A DNA stretch of 64,000 nt from Mesodorylaimus sp. YZB2_4 (GCA_030248295.1 JASANH010000604.1:1-64000); one strand, 5' to 3'. Positions 45,036-57,712 are shown, numbered from the stretch's first letter. The notes: generated by a model not told the origin, from the sequence alone. A program made the numbers and translations.

Positions 45036-45790
45036 TAAGGAAAATCAAATGCGCACCACCTACACCGAATCGTGCAGTAAAAACTGTAGGGAAGAATAAA
45101 AAAAACGCAAACGGATTAATCGTACTACAAAAACCACGAAACTGCCAATCTGCAGCAGGGGATGAAATCAAACAAAATTTTCGAGACACGCGCAGGGTGC
45201 GCAGGACATGACCGCTTATATCAACACATCGTGGGCTGCCGTACAAGCGGTAACGCCCATGGATACACTATATGCGCTCATCGCACAAGTTTGTAGAAAT
45301 ATAAATTAACATATCTGAACTACTGGACCTCGTCGAATCTTAAAACAGGAATGGTTATTTCCACTCGCTAGTGAAAGAAATTAATAAAAAGATTGAAACC
45401 GAGGTCCTTTGCGCCTGCTAGCGGACATCGAGCGTCCCGGCCATGAAATCAGATAGTGTTAATGATGCTCAGGCGCCCAAGCGGGAAATTCAACTAAATG
45501 ACACAAAAAAAAGCAGTGTAAAGTGAAATTAAGGAAATCGATGCAGCTCCCAAAGCTGATACGTTTTGCGTAAGAATCTATGAAATATCTCTTTAACTGA
45601 CCAGATACCCACCGCTCTACCGATGCGACTCTACTATTGATTGGCCAGGAGGCGAGACTAACGTAAGGAGAGCCTGGACCTACAGCCGGTTTTTAACGAT
45701 GCGAGCCTGTAAACTCGATAGTACAGCCATGAGAAAAACGAAAAATGCACGTGGCGTGGTTTGCTGTGAAACCAAATTTTCTAGCTTTAG

Positions 45791-46904
45791 CCATGGCTAC
45801 CTAATAGATCTAAAGCAGGCTGGTGCGTCTAGAAAAATTGTTATCGATTGACATGTCAGGTAGGCGAAGGGGGCGTCGGCTCTGCCTCCTCCGTGCCAAC
45901 CAGCCTCTTGTAGCCCGACCACACAATCCGTCGCGGGATTGGGCATTATCGGAGCTAGCAAAAAAAAGATTACATATTCGGAGTGAGCTCAAAAAGTTAT
46001 GCGCACGATCTTCTTTACTCCAAAAAAGGGCACACTTTTAACACTATACAAATGTTCCCGCTAAACTGATCTGCAAGTACAAACTAGGTAAAGTCTGCTC
46101 TAAGCGGGAATACAACAAATCAGTTTTGCTTGTACTTGATACTGGCTGGTTCCATGGGCAATCTAATCCCATGGGTCTAAAGAGCATCGTACACCCTTAT
46201 ATTTGCGAAATGACGCGGCACAAGTTTTTGGCTACAGTATACAGGATTAGTGGCAAGGCCATCTGTGGAAAAGCCACGTGACAGATACTCAATTGAAACG
46301 CCTCAACATAACGCAGCAAAAAGTTCTGTTTTCTCCAGACGCCGCAGACAGCATTGTCATGCTATCTTTCTCGACAGCAGGTTTCTGCTCAGCTTGTTTC
46401 CCGCTTCCTCTCTCGAAACTACCAGCCGGCGACTTATTATCTGCCCTGCCCAAAGTATAGGGTCAGCGAGGACTCAGAGTGAGGATGTGGTGCAGTGTGA
46501 ACTGTATTCGTATGTAACAGGTACACATACAGATCAGGGCTTGTCAAAATAAATGCTGTAGAGTACAGCCGGCCCATCGTTGCAATTCCCGCTCAGAGTA
46601 GACTTTATCTAGTGTGTACTTGCAGATCAGTTTAGCGGGAACATTTGAATAGTGTTAAAAGTGTGCCCTTTTTGGAGCAAAGAAGATCGTGCGCATAACT
46701 TTTTGAGCTCAATCCGAATATGTTATCATTTTTTTGCTAGCTTCGATAATGCCCAATCCCGCGACCGATTGTGTGGTCGGGCTACAAGAGGCTGGTTTGC
46801 ACGGAGAAGGCGGAGCCAACGCCCCCTTAGCCTACCTGACATGTCAATTGATAACCTTTTTGCTAGACGCACCAGCCTGCTTTAGATCTATTAGGTAGCC
46901 ATGG
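45791..46904. mobile_element. Foldback/long-TIR element with 323-bp arms
   Basis: Left arm 45791-46113 and right arm about 46580-46904 are inverted copies at high identity: CCATGGCTACCTAATAGATC at both outer ends, GAAGATCGTGCGCATAACTT and AGTTTAGCGGGAAC further in. The direct repeat CTTTAG flanks both outer ends (45785-45790, 46905-46910); if the first CCA/TGG bases are counted differently the duplication could be 9 bp. The ~466-bp centre has no recognised protein. Arm length and possible 9-bp duplication are compatible with a non-autonomous Mutator-like element, but that is inference. Confidence 0.88.
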
Positions 46905-47325
46905 CTTTAGCCATACTATCAGCTCATTTCTAAAGAAATTTGATTGTGATTGCATTTTTTTGTATTGTTATTCTTCATTGAAAATATTATTTGGCCCATA
47001 ACGGCACGTGGTGGATGAAATGAAATTCGTAGCTGCAGCTTAGTCATAGGTATGTACTTGTAAAGATACATAAGGAAGGTTAGGTTTTATTTTTGGTCTG
47101 TTTTTTCTACTGCCATGTCTCTTACTTGTTTTTTCATTGCCCCTTGAATTCAGATTATCACATTACAGATTATTAAAAGCCAGACTACGATGTTCCATGG
47201 TATCGAAAAGATGCCGTTGACGTTTTCCAATTATTTGCTGGTGGATTCTTGAATAAATAGGCAATGAAGGGGTACGTATGTATACTTTATGAACCTTTTT
47301 AAGATTTCTTTCGTAGAGTTTTAAC

Positions 47326-47900
47326 TACAGTGCACCACAGCTGACAAAATCAAGATTTTTCTCAATCTTGATTTTTTCAGTTTGAAACACCAAAGTTCTA
47401 GTTTGTTTTTTTCAAGATAAAAAAGGGAGTTTTGAACACTTGATTTTTTGTGAGTTTTCAAATACTTGTTTTCAAGTGAGTTTTCAAATACTTGATTTTT
47501 TTCAAAGTTTTAACGTGAAATATATAGTGCTTTTATGCCTGGTCTGATGGCCTGGTTTGATGATGGAGCCGGGTACCGTTCACGAAGCATTTGGCTTCAT
47601 GAACTGTTCTTGCAGTCAATAAGGACATCACCAAACCGAAACTGCCTTCTCCCGTTTTCTCGGGTCGTTCCTGAGCGATAAACGCATGGCCAAAAAAGAA
47701 ACAGTAAATCTAACCGGTTGAAAACTTGATAAAAATCAAGTTTTTGAAACTTCGAAAGACCAAAACTCTTTTTGATTTTGAAAACAATCAAGCCAGAAAC
47801 TTAAGTGTTCCAAAAATTTTTGCAAGCCCGTGGGTTTCGAACTAAAAAATTAAGATCAGATCAAGAAAAATCTTGATTTTGTCAGTAGCGGTGCACCGTA
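47326..47900. mobile_element. 575-bp MITE
   Basis: Ends TACAGTGCACC and inverse GGTGCACCGTA. The inverted match continues about 40 bp through CTGACAAAATCAAGATTTTT. The interior is rich in TTTTCAAATACTTGATTTT units. TAAC lies next to both ends (47322-47325, 47902-47905) and may be the target duplication with a 1-bp offset. Confidence 0.75.
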
Positions 47901-48355
47901 CTAACAGCTAGCTGGTTTTTCAGCGCTTTGTTTTCTTTGGATTAAAGTCGATGTGTGTTTCGAAATGACTACGTTCGTTAAAAGTACGTTGTTTGAATTT
48001 CTTTCCTTTCCGCCAGCAAGTCATAGCATACTTGGATCTTGGCACAATTTGTGGCACTTAAGAAAAATCTTGGCAATTTTCGGCACCCCAGTGTTAAACC
48101 CTTATCCCCTATCTAATGCATAGTAAAACGCGCTGCCGTGTAGGTTCAACCTTCCTGGGAAATTTGAAAACCACCACAAAATGTATATGTATAACATGTA
48201 TATGAGATTTTGGTGGAGACCCTATTAGCATGTTCAGAGTCGGTAAGAAATGCCCACTTTTGGGCGACCTCCAAAAAAACAGATACACATTCCTTACCGT
48301 TTGGGCTACGCCATAGCAAGACCATTTTACTCTCCAAAAAAATAAAGTAACTAAA

Positions 48356-48825
48356 TTCGGTAGTTCTGTTGTTAGCTGCTCGCATTTAACCAAAGTGCTG
48401 TTTATCAAATCGTCATCACGACCAATATGCGTTTTTAATGTCTTGATGCGAAGTTCATGCACTCTTATTTTATCCAGTAAATATTTTTTTCTTTCTTGAA
48501 GCGATGTTTTCCTTGCTTCCCGGACGAACTTGCTCTGCTGTAGCCCTATGTTCAGTGAATGTCCATGGGCAACTGCACTCTCACTCTCATTTTCAAGATG
48601 TGTTAAGGCGGAGACTGTGTCATTCAGGAGGAGCTGCAATTCTTTCGAAATCGTAATGTCAATCTCACAGTCGTCAGTTGTACAGTCAGTATTAGATTCA
48701 TTATTCAGATCTAGCGCAGGCTGCAAGTTTTCAATGACTATGTTTAGGTTCTCAACTGCTTTCTTGAATGGACTAACAATTTTTTTCGTCACATTTTTTC
48801 TCAGAGTCGGGACGAAACCTGAATT
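48356..48825 (-). CDS. Coiled-coil exon of an unknown gene
   Basis: An acceptor (AAATTCAG at about 48826-48833) opens a minus-strand frame that reads acidic then helical: FKKAVENLNIVIENLQPALD, DITISKELQLLLNDTVSALT, then SLQERKKYLLDKIRVHELRI. A possible donor (TTGGTTAAATG) lies near 48388; beyond it the frame becomes hydrophobic and unlike the rest. No ATG opens the frame, so at least one upstream exon is implied. No domain recognised. Same strand and character as 43630-44233. Confidence 0.4.
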
Positions 48826-49434
48826 TCTAAATGGTAGCGGGTTGATTCCAGTTGTGTCCTCGATGGCTGAGTAAACTTCTTCTAGTAGATCACATGCACA
48901 AGTTGGCTCACTATAACGAATACTCGATTGAAATCATTCTAAACTTAAAGTGATACAAAACTTGCAAATATTCATAAACTCCTAACTACTAGCACGCTAA
49001 CTTTGGTGGCGTTGACTTAGATATGTAGGAGTATTCAAGGTCATTTTTTTGTGCTTTTTGTAAATACCTGCCTGATAAGGCGTTTGCATAGAACTCACGC
49101 CAAGCCAGCTCAATTATGCCATATGCAATTTACGCCCACGGCAGCTCCGACTTCACGCCACCACTTTTTCCATGTTTTATAAGGTTGCTCCAATTTATTT
49201 TTGGAGACGAGTGAAAATTCTTTCGGCAAAGAAATGTATTCAACGGCGGGAAGGAATATTTTTTGTCGGTGCCAGGTGGGACCATTCGGGCACACATTTT
49301 CGATAAAATGATGTGAAAATAAGTCTCGCTCTACTCCAGTAAGCTCTGTTGAGTTTTTATCAATTTACGTTGTTTGCTTACAGAATCAGTGTCTTCGTGG
49401 TAATTTTGGAACGCTGAAGAATGCTAGGATAGAT

Positions 49435-49641
49435 ATGGCAAATTCGAGACGACAGCTGGCTAGCAGCGCCGATGATCCTGGGATCGATGATGAAATGAAC
49501 GGGACCGTAGGAAAGCGTCAACGACGAGGCATATTGAAGACTTGCGTGGAGGATAAAATATTCAGTGCTCCAGGATCAGCGGTTGCATTTATCACATTTT
49601 ATCATGGATTCTTATTCTTAAAGTCTGGAGCGTCAAGTTGA
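49435..49641 (+). CDS. Small hypothetical ORF
   Basis: ATG at 49435 (context GATATGG) starts 68 codons: a hydrophilic N-terminus (MANSRRQLASSADDPGIDDE, KRQRRGILK) and a short hydrophobic end. Nothing recognised. Could be a first exon, but no convincing downstream partner is seen. Confidence 0.2.
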   Translation: MANSRRQLASSADDPGIDDEMNGTVGKRQRRGILKTCVEDKIFSAPGSAVAFITFYHGFLFLKSGASS

Positions 49642-50518
49642 ATCAGGAATGTTTTCATCAAGCTTGCTTATTAATTGACGTTGAACTCACGCTGGCTGAT
49701 GTGTTTTCCTGGTAAAGTCAGAGTTTTCAAGCTTGTATTCGTTCTGCTAATGCATCCATGACAGCGTCGCGAAGTTGCACTTGCGCAAATCCGTGACCGT
49801 ATTTGGTTATTTGACGCACCGAAACGGAGTGGAGTGTTGAACGCCGAGATCGACACTTTATCCCTGTATTTTAAAAGCAAATAGATCTCTGGTCGCAAAT
49901 ATTGGTTTGAAGGTTACGCCTATTAAAGTCTGAGCGACAACGCCGCCTTTGATTTGACAATCAATCGAATTAAGGTGATGCGACATTGCGCAACCGACTT
50001 CAATTGCTGGGATCACTGTCGATGGTCCAAACAACAGGAAAAATGGTTGTCCAAACGCAATCGAAGTGAATCATCAAAGTGAAAAGATACGCTGTTTCTG
50101 CATCAATGATGACCGAGATGTTTACAGCCTGGAACTAATGAAGCATGCAGCAGAAGCCATCCCCAGCAAAAGCTTGAATTTTTGATATGCGTAATTTCTA
50201 GATTCCAGCTAGTGTTGTCACGACGGAGCGCGATGGATTTCAAGGCTCACATTACTGCACAGGAGAAGCATGGTCGATTTGTGACTTCAAGATGTGATTC
50301 TTTCCTTTTTATGTTTAGTTCGCTTTCCTGTGGCTCATTCTTCGTTCTGTCTCCGACCGAAGTGATCGCCTGCTTATCTTTGTCCGTAAAAAGAGAGTGT
50401 AACGAAGCTTCTTTATACTCAGTCTCTCATCGTCGGCCGACCAGAGCAGTCGGTCCGCTCATCTCTCTCCTACTCTACGCTTCCACAACGCTCCTCTCGC
50501 TACAAGTGTTTTTCGCTT
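49642..50518. other. No recognisable gene
   Basis: The open frame 50182-50538 plus is Ser/Leu-rich without a motif, and overlaps the start of the repeat at 50519. Nothing else supported. Confidence 0.35.
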
Positions 50519-52240
50519 ACCTTAGGAATAGAGTATAAAAGTATGGGCGGAGGGGGGGGGGGGGTGCGTATGGTTTGTGTGTGGGCCCTGTGGAAAACAT
50601 AGAGCAGGGAAGGTGTACCAGGCTGGGTGCAAAGTTGGGCTAAAGCACGGGGGTATATATACCAACGTGTTGGAGGCGAGGCTGCGGGTGGCAGTGGGTC
50701 GATTGCATGATCGGTGTTATCTCAAAATTTTTAGTGATGTCATAGGTGTTTTAGACATGAAGGTTGTAGAGATTTGTTCGGTCTATAAAATGAAGCTAAT
50801 TTTTGTAAAATTAGGCTTAGGTGAGAATTTTGACGATGGATCAGGTACGTGATTTGGTTAGCCGTGGGGGGGTTTTGTTATAGGCAGCTGCGGTTTTGTT
50901 ATAGGTAGCTGCGGGGTGTGGAGGAATTTATAGTGTTTCATCGACGAAACCATGTAGTCTATGAGTAAATTACAACGTGTTGTGCAATTTAGCAAAGGGG
51001 CGTACATTTGCTTGGAATATATTTCAATGTGTGGTGCAATAAGCAAAGCGGCGTATGTAAGTGTCATTTGAGGGTGGATTAGTTTTGTCTGCAGATTTTT
51101 GTAGCTAGTGATCAGCGGGGGAAATTGGCGGTTAGTTGTCGCGATAAGTTTAAATGGTGTTATAACAAGTTGGCGGGAAAATAGCTTATAGTTTTGTATG
51201 TTGGAGTGAATGCGATTTTTCCAGAGGAAAGAAGATTGTTGCTTTTTAGTTTAGAATAAAAGTAAAATGGAATTAGTGCGTGGTGCGGAGAAAAAGCGGT
51301 CGAAAGCAGTGGAATTTTATTTGACGGAGGAGCAACGGAATCGTTTGAAACAGGGGACAAAGGTGGGCCCATGGAAGAATGGGATCGGTTATATAATGCA
51401 TTTGGTCGACAAGGATTTGGAGACGTCGAGGGATTCGTGTGAATGTGGAGAACGGCAAATTGCGGGAGTGGGCCGCAGGTCTGTAAGATTTCAAGGGCGA
51501 GTTGATTCGGAGGAGTGGGAGCGTGTAAAGCGTGGCCAGGAGCAACGTGGATTCGACAGTGTGCCGGGATACATTGCGTTTTCGCTGGATGGAGCGGGGT
51601 TGCAAGGTAAGTTATTGGACGGATAATTATGTGAAGGTTGTTCACTTATCTATTGTCGCTAATTCGGTCGACAAATCATCCACAACGCCAATCATGCCGT
51701 ATACTACTACTGGCAACCTGCCAGTAGACGAGACCCCCACTAAAAAAGGGCCATGAAATGGACCAACCCCTAGGTGCTTAGGAATAGAGAACACAAACCT
51801 GCCACCAAAAAACCGTGCGAAAAATTTCCCCTCTCCACGCGCTTCTCTATTCCTAAGCCCTGACAAATGATATCGTTGTGCGTTGCTGCAGGAACACTGA
51901 AGCTTCGTGGCATGCGGCTACTACAGTCACGTTCTATGTATAACGTGGAATAAACATTGCACAGGAAGCTTGCTCTCTGACACATTGATTAACCGACACA
52001 GCCATTATATCCGCACACTTGGCATTCTATTAATTGACCTACAGCTTGCAATCGTAACATGTCTACAGTTATAGTGACATAACGCACTGTCTATTTACAA
52101 AATGCATAGTTTACTTGAAAAACTAAACGAATTACTGCACCGAACCCATAACAGCAAAATCTCATGCCTTTAACCATGCAAGCAATGCAGCAAATGCTTC
52201 TATGCATTATGACTCGGCATGCAATGTATTCTCCACGCTA
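50519..52240 (+). repeat. Dispersed repeat with a coding exon, copy A
   Basis: Collinear with copy B at 57.0-59.2 kb. Shared blocks: CCTTAGGAATA at the start; the G-rich leader (GTGTTGGAGGCG, GGGTGGCAG, AAATTTTTAGTGATG, GATGTCATAGGTGTTTT); the coding exon 51267-51606; and the tail (GCTTGCAATCGTAACATG, GTGACATAACG, TATGCATTATGACTCGGCA). Identity looks moderate, so the duplication is old. A G12 run lies near 50550. The TIR pair at 51735-52388 overlaps the right end of this copy. Confidence 0.75.
51267..51606 (+). CDS. Conserved exon of the copy A/B repeat family (unknown protein)
   Basis: ATG 51267 (context AAAATGG) opens 113 codons that run into a consensus donor (CAAGGTAAGT at 51602-51611), so this is probably a first coding exon. 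Motifs: KAVEFYLTEEQRNRLKQGTK, IGYIMHLVDKDLETS, SVRFQGRVDSEEWERVKRGQ, YIAFSLDGAG. Copy B keeps YIMHLVDND, VRFQGRVDQDEWNRIKRGQ and a donor at the same place. Substitutions between copies are mostly conservative, which suggests past selection on the protein. No family recognised; no second exon identified. Confidence 0.45.
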
Positions 52241-52388
52241 TACCTAACGCAAGCGTATATCAGGGCTTAGGAATAGAGAAGCGCGTGGAGAGGGGAAATT
52301 TTTCGCACGGTTTTTTGGTGGCAGGTTTGTGTTCGCTATTCCTAAGCACCTAGGGGTTGGTCTATTTCATGGACCTTTGTTAGTGGGG
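51735..52388. mobile_element. 654-bp TIR element overlapping copy A
   Basis: 51735-51863 and 52261-52388 are inverted copies at about 95% identity: CCCCACTAA outer ends, CCTAGGTGCTTAGGAATAG, CGTGCGAAAAATTTCCCCTC and TTCTCTATTCCTAAGCCCTG. The centre (51864-52260) is homologous to the 3' tail of copy B, which lacks these arms. CTTAGGAATAG also begins copies A and B, hinting that the arms come from the family's own terminus. No clear target duplication. Confidence 0.75.
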
Positions 52389-53584
52389 TACCAGTTAGAA
52401 TCGAGCGATGACAAGAAAATTGGCTGCTTCGCTGTTACCCAGTCTGCCAAAGTTTTCGCCAGATAAGCTCACAGAGTATCGTCTTGCGTTCAGAAACCAT
52501 CAGTGGGTATCATTCAATGCTTGCATGACAATGCAGAATATATTGGATCGGTGTCTATGGAAGCCGAACTGACCAGTGAAAAAATTATTTTGGACCAGTG
52601 CCAACGTCAAAGTCGGAATCAAAAATTGTGTGGCAAGTCAAAAATTCTGATATTTTGTGCATGCAGTTCTATTCAAATCAGCGAGTACTAGACGATGAGT
52701 TCAGTTGGATTCCTCCTGCAAATCTCTGGGCCTATGTTGGGCACAGGCAAAAAATTTTGACATTGATACATTTTGACTTTTTTCTTGTTTTAATGCAGAC
52801 ATTTGTATGAGTACTACAGACACAAACTAACTAAAAAGAAAACAGACTTACGTCAGATATAAGATTCTTATGTCAAATATAAAGTCAGTTCAATTGCAGA
52901 CTGGTTCTATGACAATACTAATCTGATGACTCTTCAGGTCAGACCAATCTATGTATCAGAAACAACTATCAAAAGTTTCGACCCAGTGGAGAGTACTCCG
53001 CAACACGGCATCATTATTATTGTCGATGCTTTCTGGGGAGGCAGAAATTTTAAGCACACGAATAAAAATACTCTTAACTCATGGCCAGAGTAGATCGAGT
53101 CCTTTCTGATTCGATCTAAAGAGTAACCATTCAAAAATTTCGATCGGATGATCCGATTCGAACTATCCAATCCGAAATTCCAACCTGATTCATTTCAGTG
53201 TCATGAATGAGATGTGATTGAAATCCTCAGCTCCTTTTTTCCTGCTCATAACTAGAGTAACAAGCGTGCGTTTCATTGTTATAATTTGAAATCAAGGAAA
53301 ACTTTTTTCTTGAAAATCAAAATATATTTAAAAAATCGAAGGTCTGGGAGTGCAGTCGTTCATGAAGTGCATGGATATACATAACTCAATCAGCTAAGCT
53401 TGTAAAATTGATGAGTGATGCGTGGTGGGGCAACGCCTTGAGAGGGCGCTGCTAGTGCCATGACTCTATGATCTGACTCTACCCTATGATAAGAGCTTAT
53501 CTTTTTGGATCCTTCCAAAAAAGGTGACAGCACAAGTATAGACTTATTGCCCCCACGCGTTTTCTTACTTCGCTTGGCGATACA
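52389..53584. other. No recognisable gene
   Basis: AT-rich with scattered short ORFs. GATCGGATGATCCGATTCG near 53142-53160 forms a small palindromic stretch. Nothing else stands out. Confidence 0.4.
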
Positions 53585-54815
53585 ATGCAAGAGTTTCTGT
53601 GGGTTGGGCGGTCGCCGAAGGTGCGCCAAGATGTGATGATCCTACCTGTAATTTTTGGCGGAGCCAAGGTGCCAGATAGAGACGCTATGCTACTCGGTCT
53701 ACAGTTCTCTTGGCTCAAGCGGCTTATCCGGGACCCGAATGCACCATGGACTCGACTTGGCTTTCGAAAAATTACCCGAGTCGGTGGTTTACCTTTTCTG
53801 CTGCAGTGTAACTTTGATACGAGCAAGTTGGGCGCCTCAACTGGGCCCTTTTACAGTAGCATCCTGGATGCGTACTCGTGGGTTTCAGGGTCACCGGCTC
53901 GTGAGGTTTCCTCTTCTGAAGCCGCAGCGACTGAGCTAATCTGTAATAATCGGTTCATAACGGTCGGGGGGCAGAGCGTATATCATAGCTGGCTTCAGGA
54001 TGGACCTCTTGCCAGAGTGGTGTCCTGGTATGATGCTCAAGGGAAACCTCGCCCATGGCAGGCCTTGACAGCCTTAGTGGACCACAATTTGTCTCACTTC
54101 CGTTACATCCAGCTGGTCTTGGCAGTTTTAAGTCCCATGGAAAAAATTGATGGCCAATAAACCATTAGGTGAGCCTGAATATCCATTAGTAACAGCGAAC
54201 ATCGTGAAAGGAGCAAAGAAAAGATATATCGCTAGTCGGCGTAGTATCCCTGCAGGACAGCTGAGGTGGTGGACCCTGTACCCACCAGTTGGTGACTGGC
54301 CATGGTCGAAGATTTGGACTCGCCCAGCGGAGCTAGGTCTGCCAAATAAACTTCGTGTTTTTTAGTTTAAAATCTTGCATCGCATTCTCGCTTCCCCATC
54401 GAAGCTGCAGCAATGGGGTCAACGCAATTCAAGCGAATGCTTTGCATGCGGCGCACATAAAGATAATATTGAGCATATGCTGGTACACTGCAGGTGGTCC
54501 TTTTCAGTGTGGCGAGGTGTGATCAGTCGTTTTGAGAACTACGAACGCGTCAAAGTAACCTGGACACCAGAGCATTTGCTGCTCGGATTTGTTGACTCCG
54601 ATCAGGAGTACGCGGTTAAGGTGCGGAATCGTTTGAATCTCATGGCTATACTGTTTAAGTATTACCTGTACAGCAAACGCTGGTCGGAGGTGTTTAGTAT
54701 GCCGGCTGTAGGTTTCAACTTCATGCTGCAGCGATTCCTGATGCAACAGTGGCATATTGCTCAGTCACTGGGAAAGGTACAGAATTTCGAACGCATGTGG
54801 CAGCTTTATATATAA
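53560..54815 (+). pseudogene. 5'-truncated L1/Tx1-like retrotransposon, C-terminal ORF2
   Basis: Post-RT part of ORF2 (zf-RVT region): FLWVGRSPKVRQDVMILPVI, GGAKVPDRDAMLLGLQFSWL, AWTRLGF-type linker, then PNKLRVF, a TAG (54363-54365) and FKILHRILASPSKLQQWGQR. The CCHC-like CFACGAHKDNIEHMLVHC closes it. A frameshift at about 54150 and the TAG break it. The frame ends at TAA 54815, followed by a C/T-rich 3' segment. RT and endonuclease are absent upstream, as expected of a 5'-truncated insertion. Confidence 0.72.
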
Positions 54816-56999
54816 CTCCCCTCCCCCTCCTTTCTTCTTGTCGTGGTTCTGTATCTATTTTCCTACCAAAATCACGCAAAAAAAACAAGTATGGAGACGG
54901 TACAAGTAGAAGTATTTTACATAATTCGATCCGAAATTTTTCCCATCTCATCCGGCTGTGACTCTCAACTTGATTTACTGCAACCAAAAAACTGCTCATA
55001 AAACTCTATACCATAGTTTTTCAGGCAATTCACAGCTATAATGTTCCAAAAGATACAGTTTACATCCAGATTTAATAAGCTTGAATGATACAGTCTGAAT
55101 TTGGCAGTTAAAGCCTATTATACTGCAACAACAGTAGCTTAGCTGCAGTGATGTGGGTGACCTGGTAGAGCTTTTGCTAGACATGTAAGCCTAACACTAA
55201 TGCTAATGTTCGAGCAGAAATTTAAGAGCCAGTGTCATGAGCCAAGCCGCCAATTAGCTCGTGATTGAATTATCCGGAGGTTTGGATTAGGTACCTATTA
55301 ACTACTTCACCAAAAACCAGCCAAATTGTCGAATATCAGTCAGCTATCACCCCAATCACAGCGGATATAAAGCTTATGTGTATGCCTGATTTCAGTTTTC
55401 CGCGAGAATTAACTTTGTTTAGTTTTAAGTGATCATAAATTTAATTCCAGCGCATCTGCACAGATTTCACCCTATGGGCAAAGTCGACGAACTAAAGGGG
55501 TGATACAAGACGAAGTACACTCAAGAATCGATGTCAGAATCTTAAAAGAGGAATATGATATTCAGATTTAACACCTACATATTATGAAGATTAGCCAAAA
55601 TTTTGGACCACCATCTTAATTATTTCGGAAGTCAGAATATTCATCCGCCGCGGGTCCCCCTTTGCAATCAAGAATTTCGACTTTTTTGCGTAGGTGCTGC
55701 AGGTCCGAAATTCGGGCTAGCCCCTTCAATACGCGAGTGCTACATCTGTCTTTTTTAATATTCTACATCGATTCTAGAGTGTACTTCGTCTTCACAAAAT
55801 ATCAAGCGAGAACTTTCTCACAAAAAATTGTAGTTTTATCATACCAAGACAGTTCGTTTAAAATGTTGTAGAACAATGAGCTCGAATAAATCCGCGCATC
55901 AGATATGCCACTCGCTTCACCAAAGAAATTCCATGCAGGATACGAGAGGACAAAAAGAAACAGCATTTTGAGACCAGCTCTCGAATAAACCCCACCCTTG
56001 TGTTCAGCTGTTAAAGAGGTTTAATAGTGCAGCTGCGCCTTTTTCTTCATATAATGGTAATCAATTGAACGCGAAAAAGCTGAATGAGTATGCTCTGACA
56101 GGGTAAAATGAATCTCCATCATCAAATGTTATGGCTAGTGTCATGCCATCATCGAATGTTGTTGCGAAATTAATGGTTGTTGTAACGATATATATTTTCA
56201 AAAAAAAATTTATAATGCTTGCTGTATCTTTTATGCACAAAATGCGCCATTTTTAATATCATGCAAGTCAAGATTTCACTCTTATATATTGCGAGTACTG
56301 CATATAATTCATCAACTCATCACCTTTTCTCCCTTTGAACAACCTACAGACCTTGCATTATGCTGCAAGGAGAACGCAGCATCGCCGAGACAAGTGTTTG
56401 CACCCCCGCTCTGCAACCATAATACCTTAAAAAGCGCGTCACCGATTTGCCTTAAACTTGGCAAGCACTAATATCTAGTCGAGTTCAACATTCTCTAGAT
56501 TTCTTTAAAATCGGTCCAGCCATATTGGAGATTAGGAAGCCATATTTTTTCTGGAGATAAACAAAAAAGGAAAAGAAGACGGAGAGATCAGCAGCAGCAA
56601 TAGCCATGAAAGGTGCAAAAAGAAAAATATGGTTGCTTAAAGCTCTTGAGGCGAACGGGTGCAAAGGCTAAAAAGTTCTCAAAAACAAAATTTCCCGCTA
56701 AAAAATCGCCTTGTAATAAAAAGCGGACAGGCTTGTGTGTATGTGCCAATGACAAAATGACAAAACAAATTTTTGAGCCGCAAAAAATTCAAAAGCTTCT
56801 AGAATTTAAAAGAAAACGAATAGGCACAGAAAAATCAGGATGCTTGAAAAATTTTTAGAAAATTCGGAAGCTGTCATATTTAAAAAACGATTGGGCAAAT
56901 AGACGTCTGAAAAAAGGTTCTAAAAGTTTAAAAAAATTTTTGGAAAGTAAATTATTCCGAAACGGACAGAGCCTCCAAAAAAATAATCATTTATCGTAA
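54816..56999. other. No recognisable gene
   Basis: AT-rich. Open frame 56613-56858 is Lys-rich low complexity. No domain, tRNA or inverted repeat longer than about 15 bp noticed. Confidence 0.4.
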
Positions 57000-57639
57000 G
57001 CGCGGTAGCGCTCACCTTAGGAATAAAACATAAAACCATGGTGGACAGGGCAGGGGGGGCGTATTTTTTGTGCGCGTTGGCTGTGGAAAGTATGTACAGT
57101 GGAGGAAATATGCCACAGTCGGTGCGCATGTGGGTAGAGCTTGGGGGTGTGTAAGGTACCTTGTTGGAGGCGTGGCAGCGGGTGGCAGCGAGGAGATGTT
57201 ATGCTTAGTGTTTTCTCGAAATTTTTAAGTGATGACATAGGTATTTTCCAGCATCGACCGAACCACCGAACTGGCGATTTTTACCGAGCCGAACCGAACT
57301 GGCTTTTTTTGAACCAAACCACTGAACGAAACAAACAGTTTAGAATTTTTTGTTTTGTTGATGAAAATACGGCAATTTTGTTTCAGATTTGAATTTCGCT
57401 GTCCCTTTTTTTAATTATCTGGTTGTTTCTTCATTATCTTCAAGATTTTAATTTTTAATTTGGTTGAAAGGGATTGACTTCTGTATATTTTTAAAATATA
57501 TCGGGTGCGCCATAAAGAATAAGCCTCGCAGAAATGGCTTGTTTTCTTTGGGATCAGTCGCGCTCCAAGCTTTACACTGATACAGGCAGATGGAGCGTTT
57601 GATTCTACATCAGGCGGTCCACTAGTTCATGTTCATGTT

Positions 57640-57712
57640 CATGTTTTACCACATCACCAAACGCTTATGCGCACTCGAGGGTGAAGGGACACATTTTATA
57701 GAAATGATTTGA
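57640..57712 (-). repeat. tRNA-derived SINE, second family, copy 2 (5' truncated)
   Basis: Inverse of 44620-44690: GTTTTACCACATCACCAAAC, GCTTATGCGCACTCGAGGGT, ATTTTATAGAAATGATTT. Only the tail half is present; the tRNA-like head is absent, consistent with 5' truncation during target-primed integration. Confidence 0.65.

Noticed and set aside
51160-51645. 161-codon minus-strand ORF (Pro/His/Le-rich)
   Set aside because: Shadow of the conserved plus-strand exon at 51267-51606; the plus frame is the one conserved in copy B.
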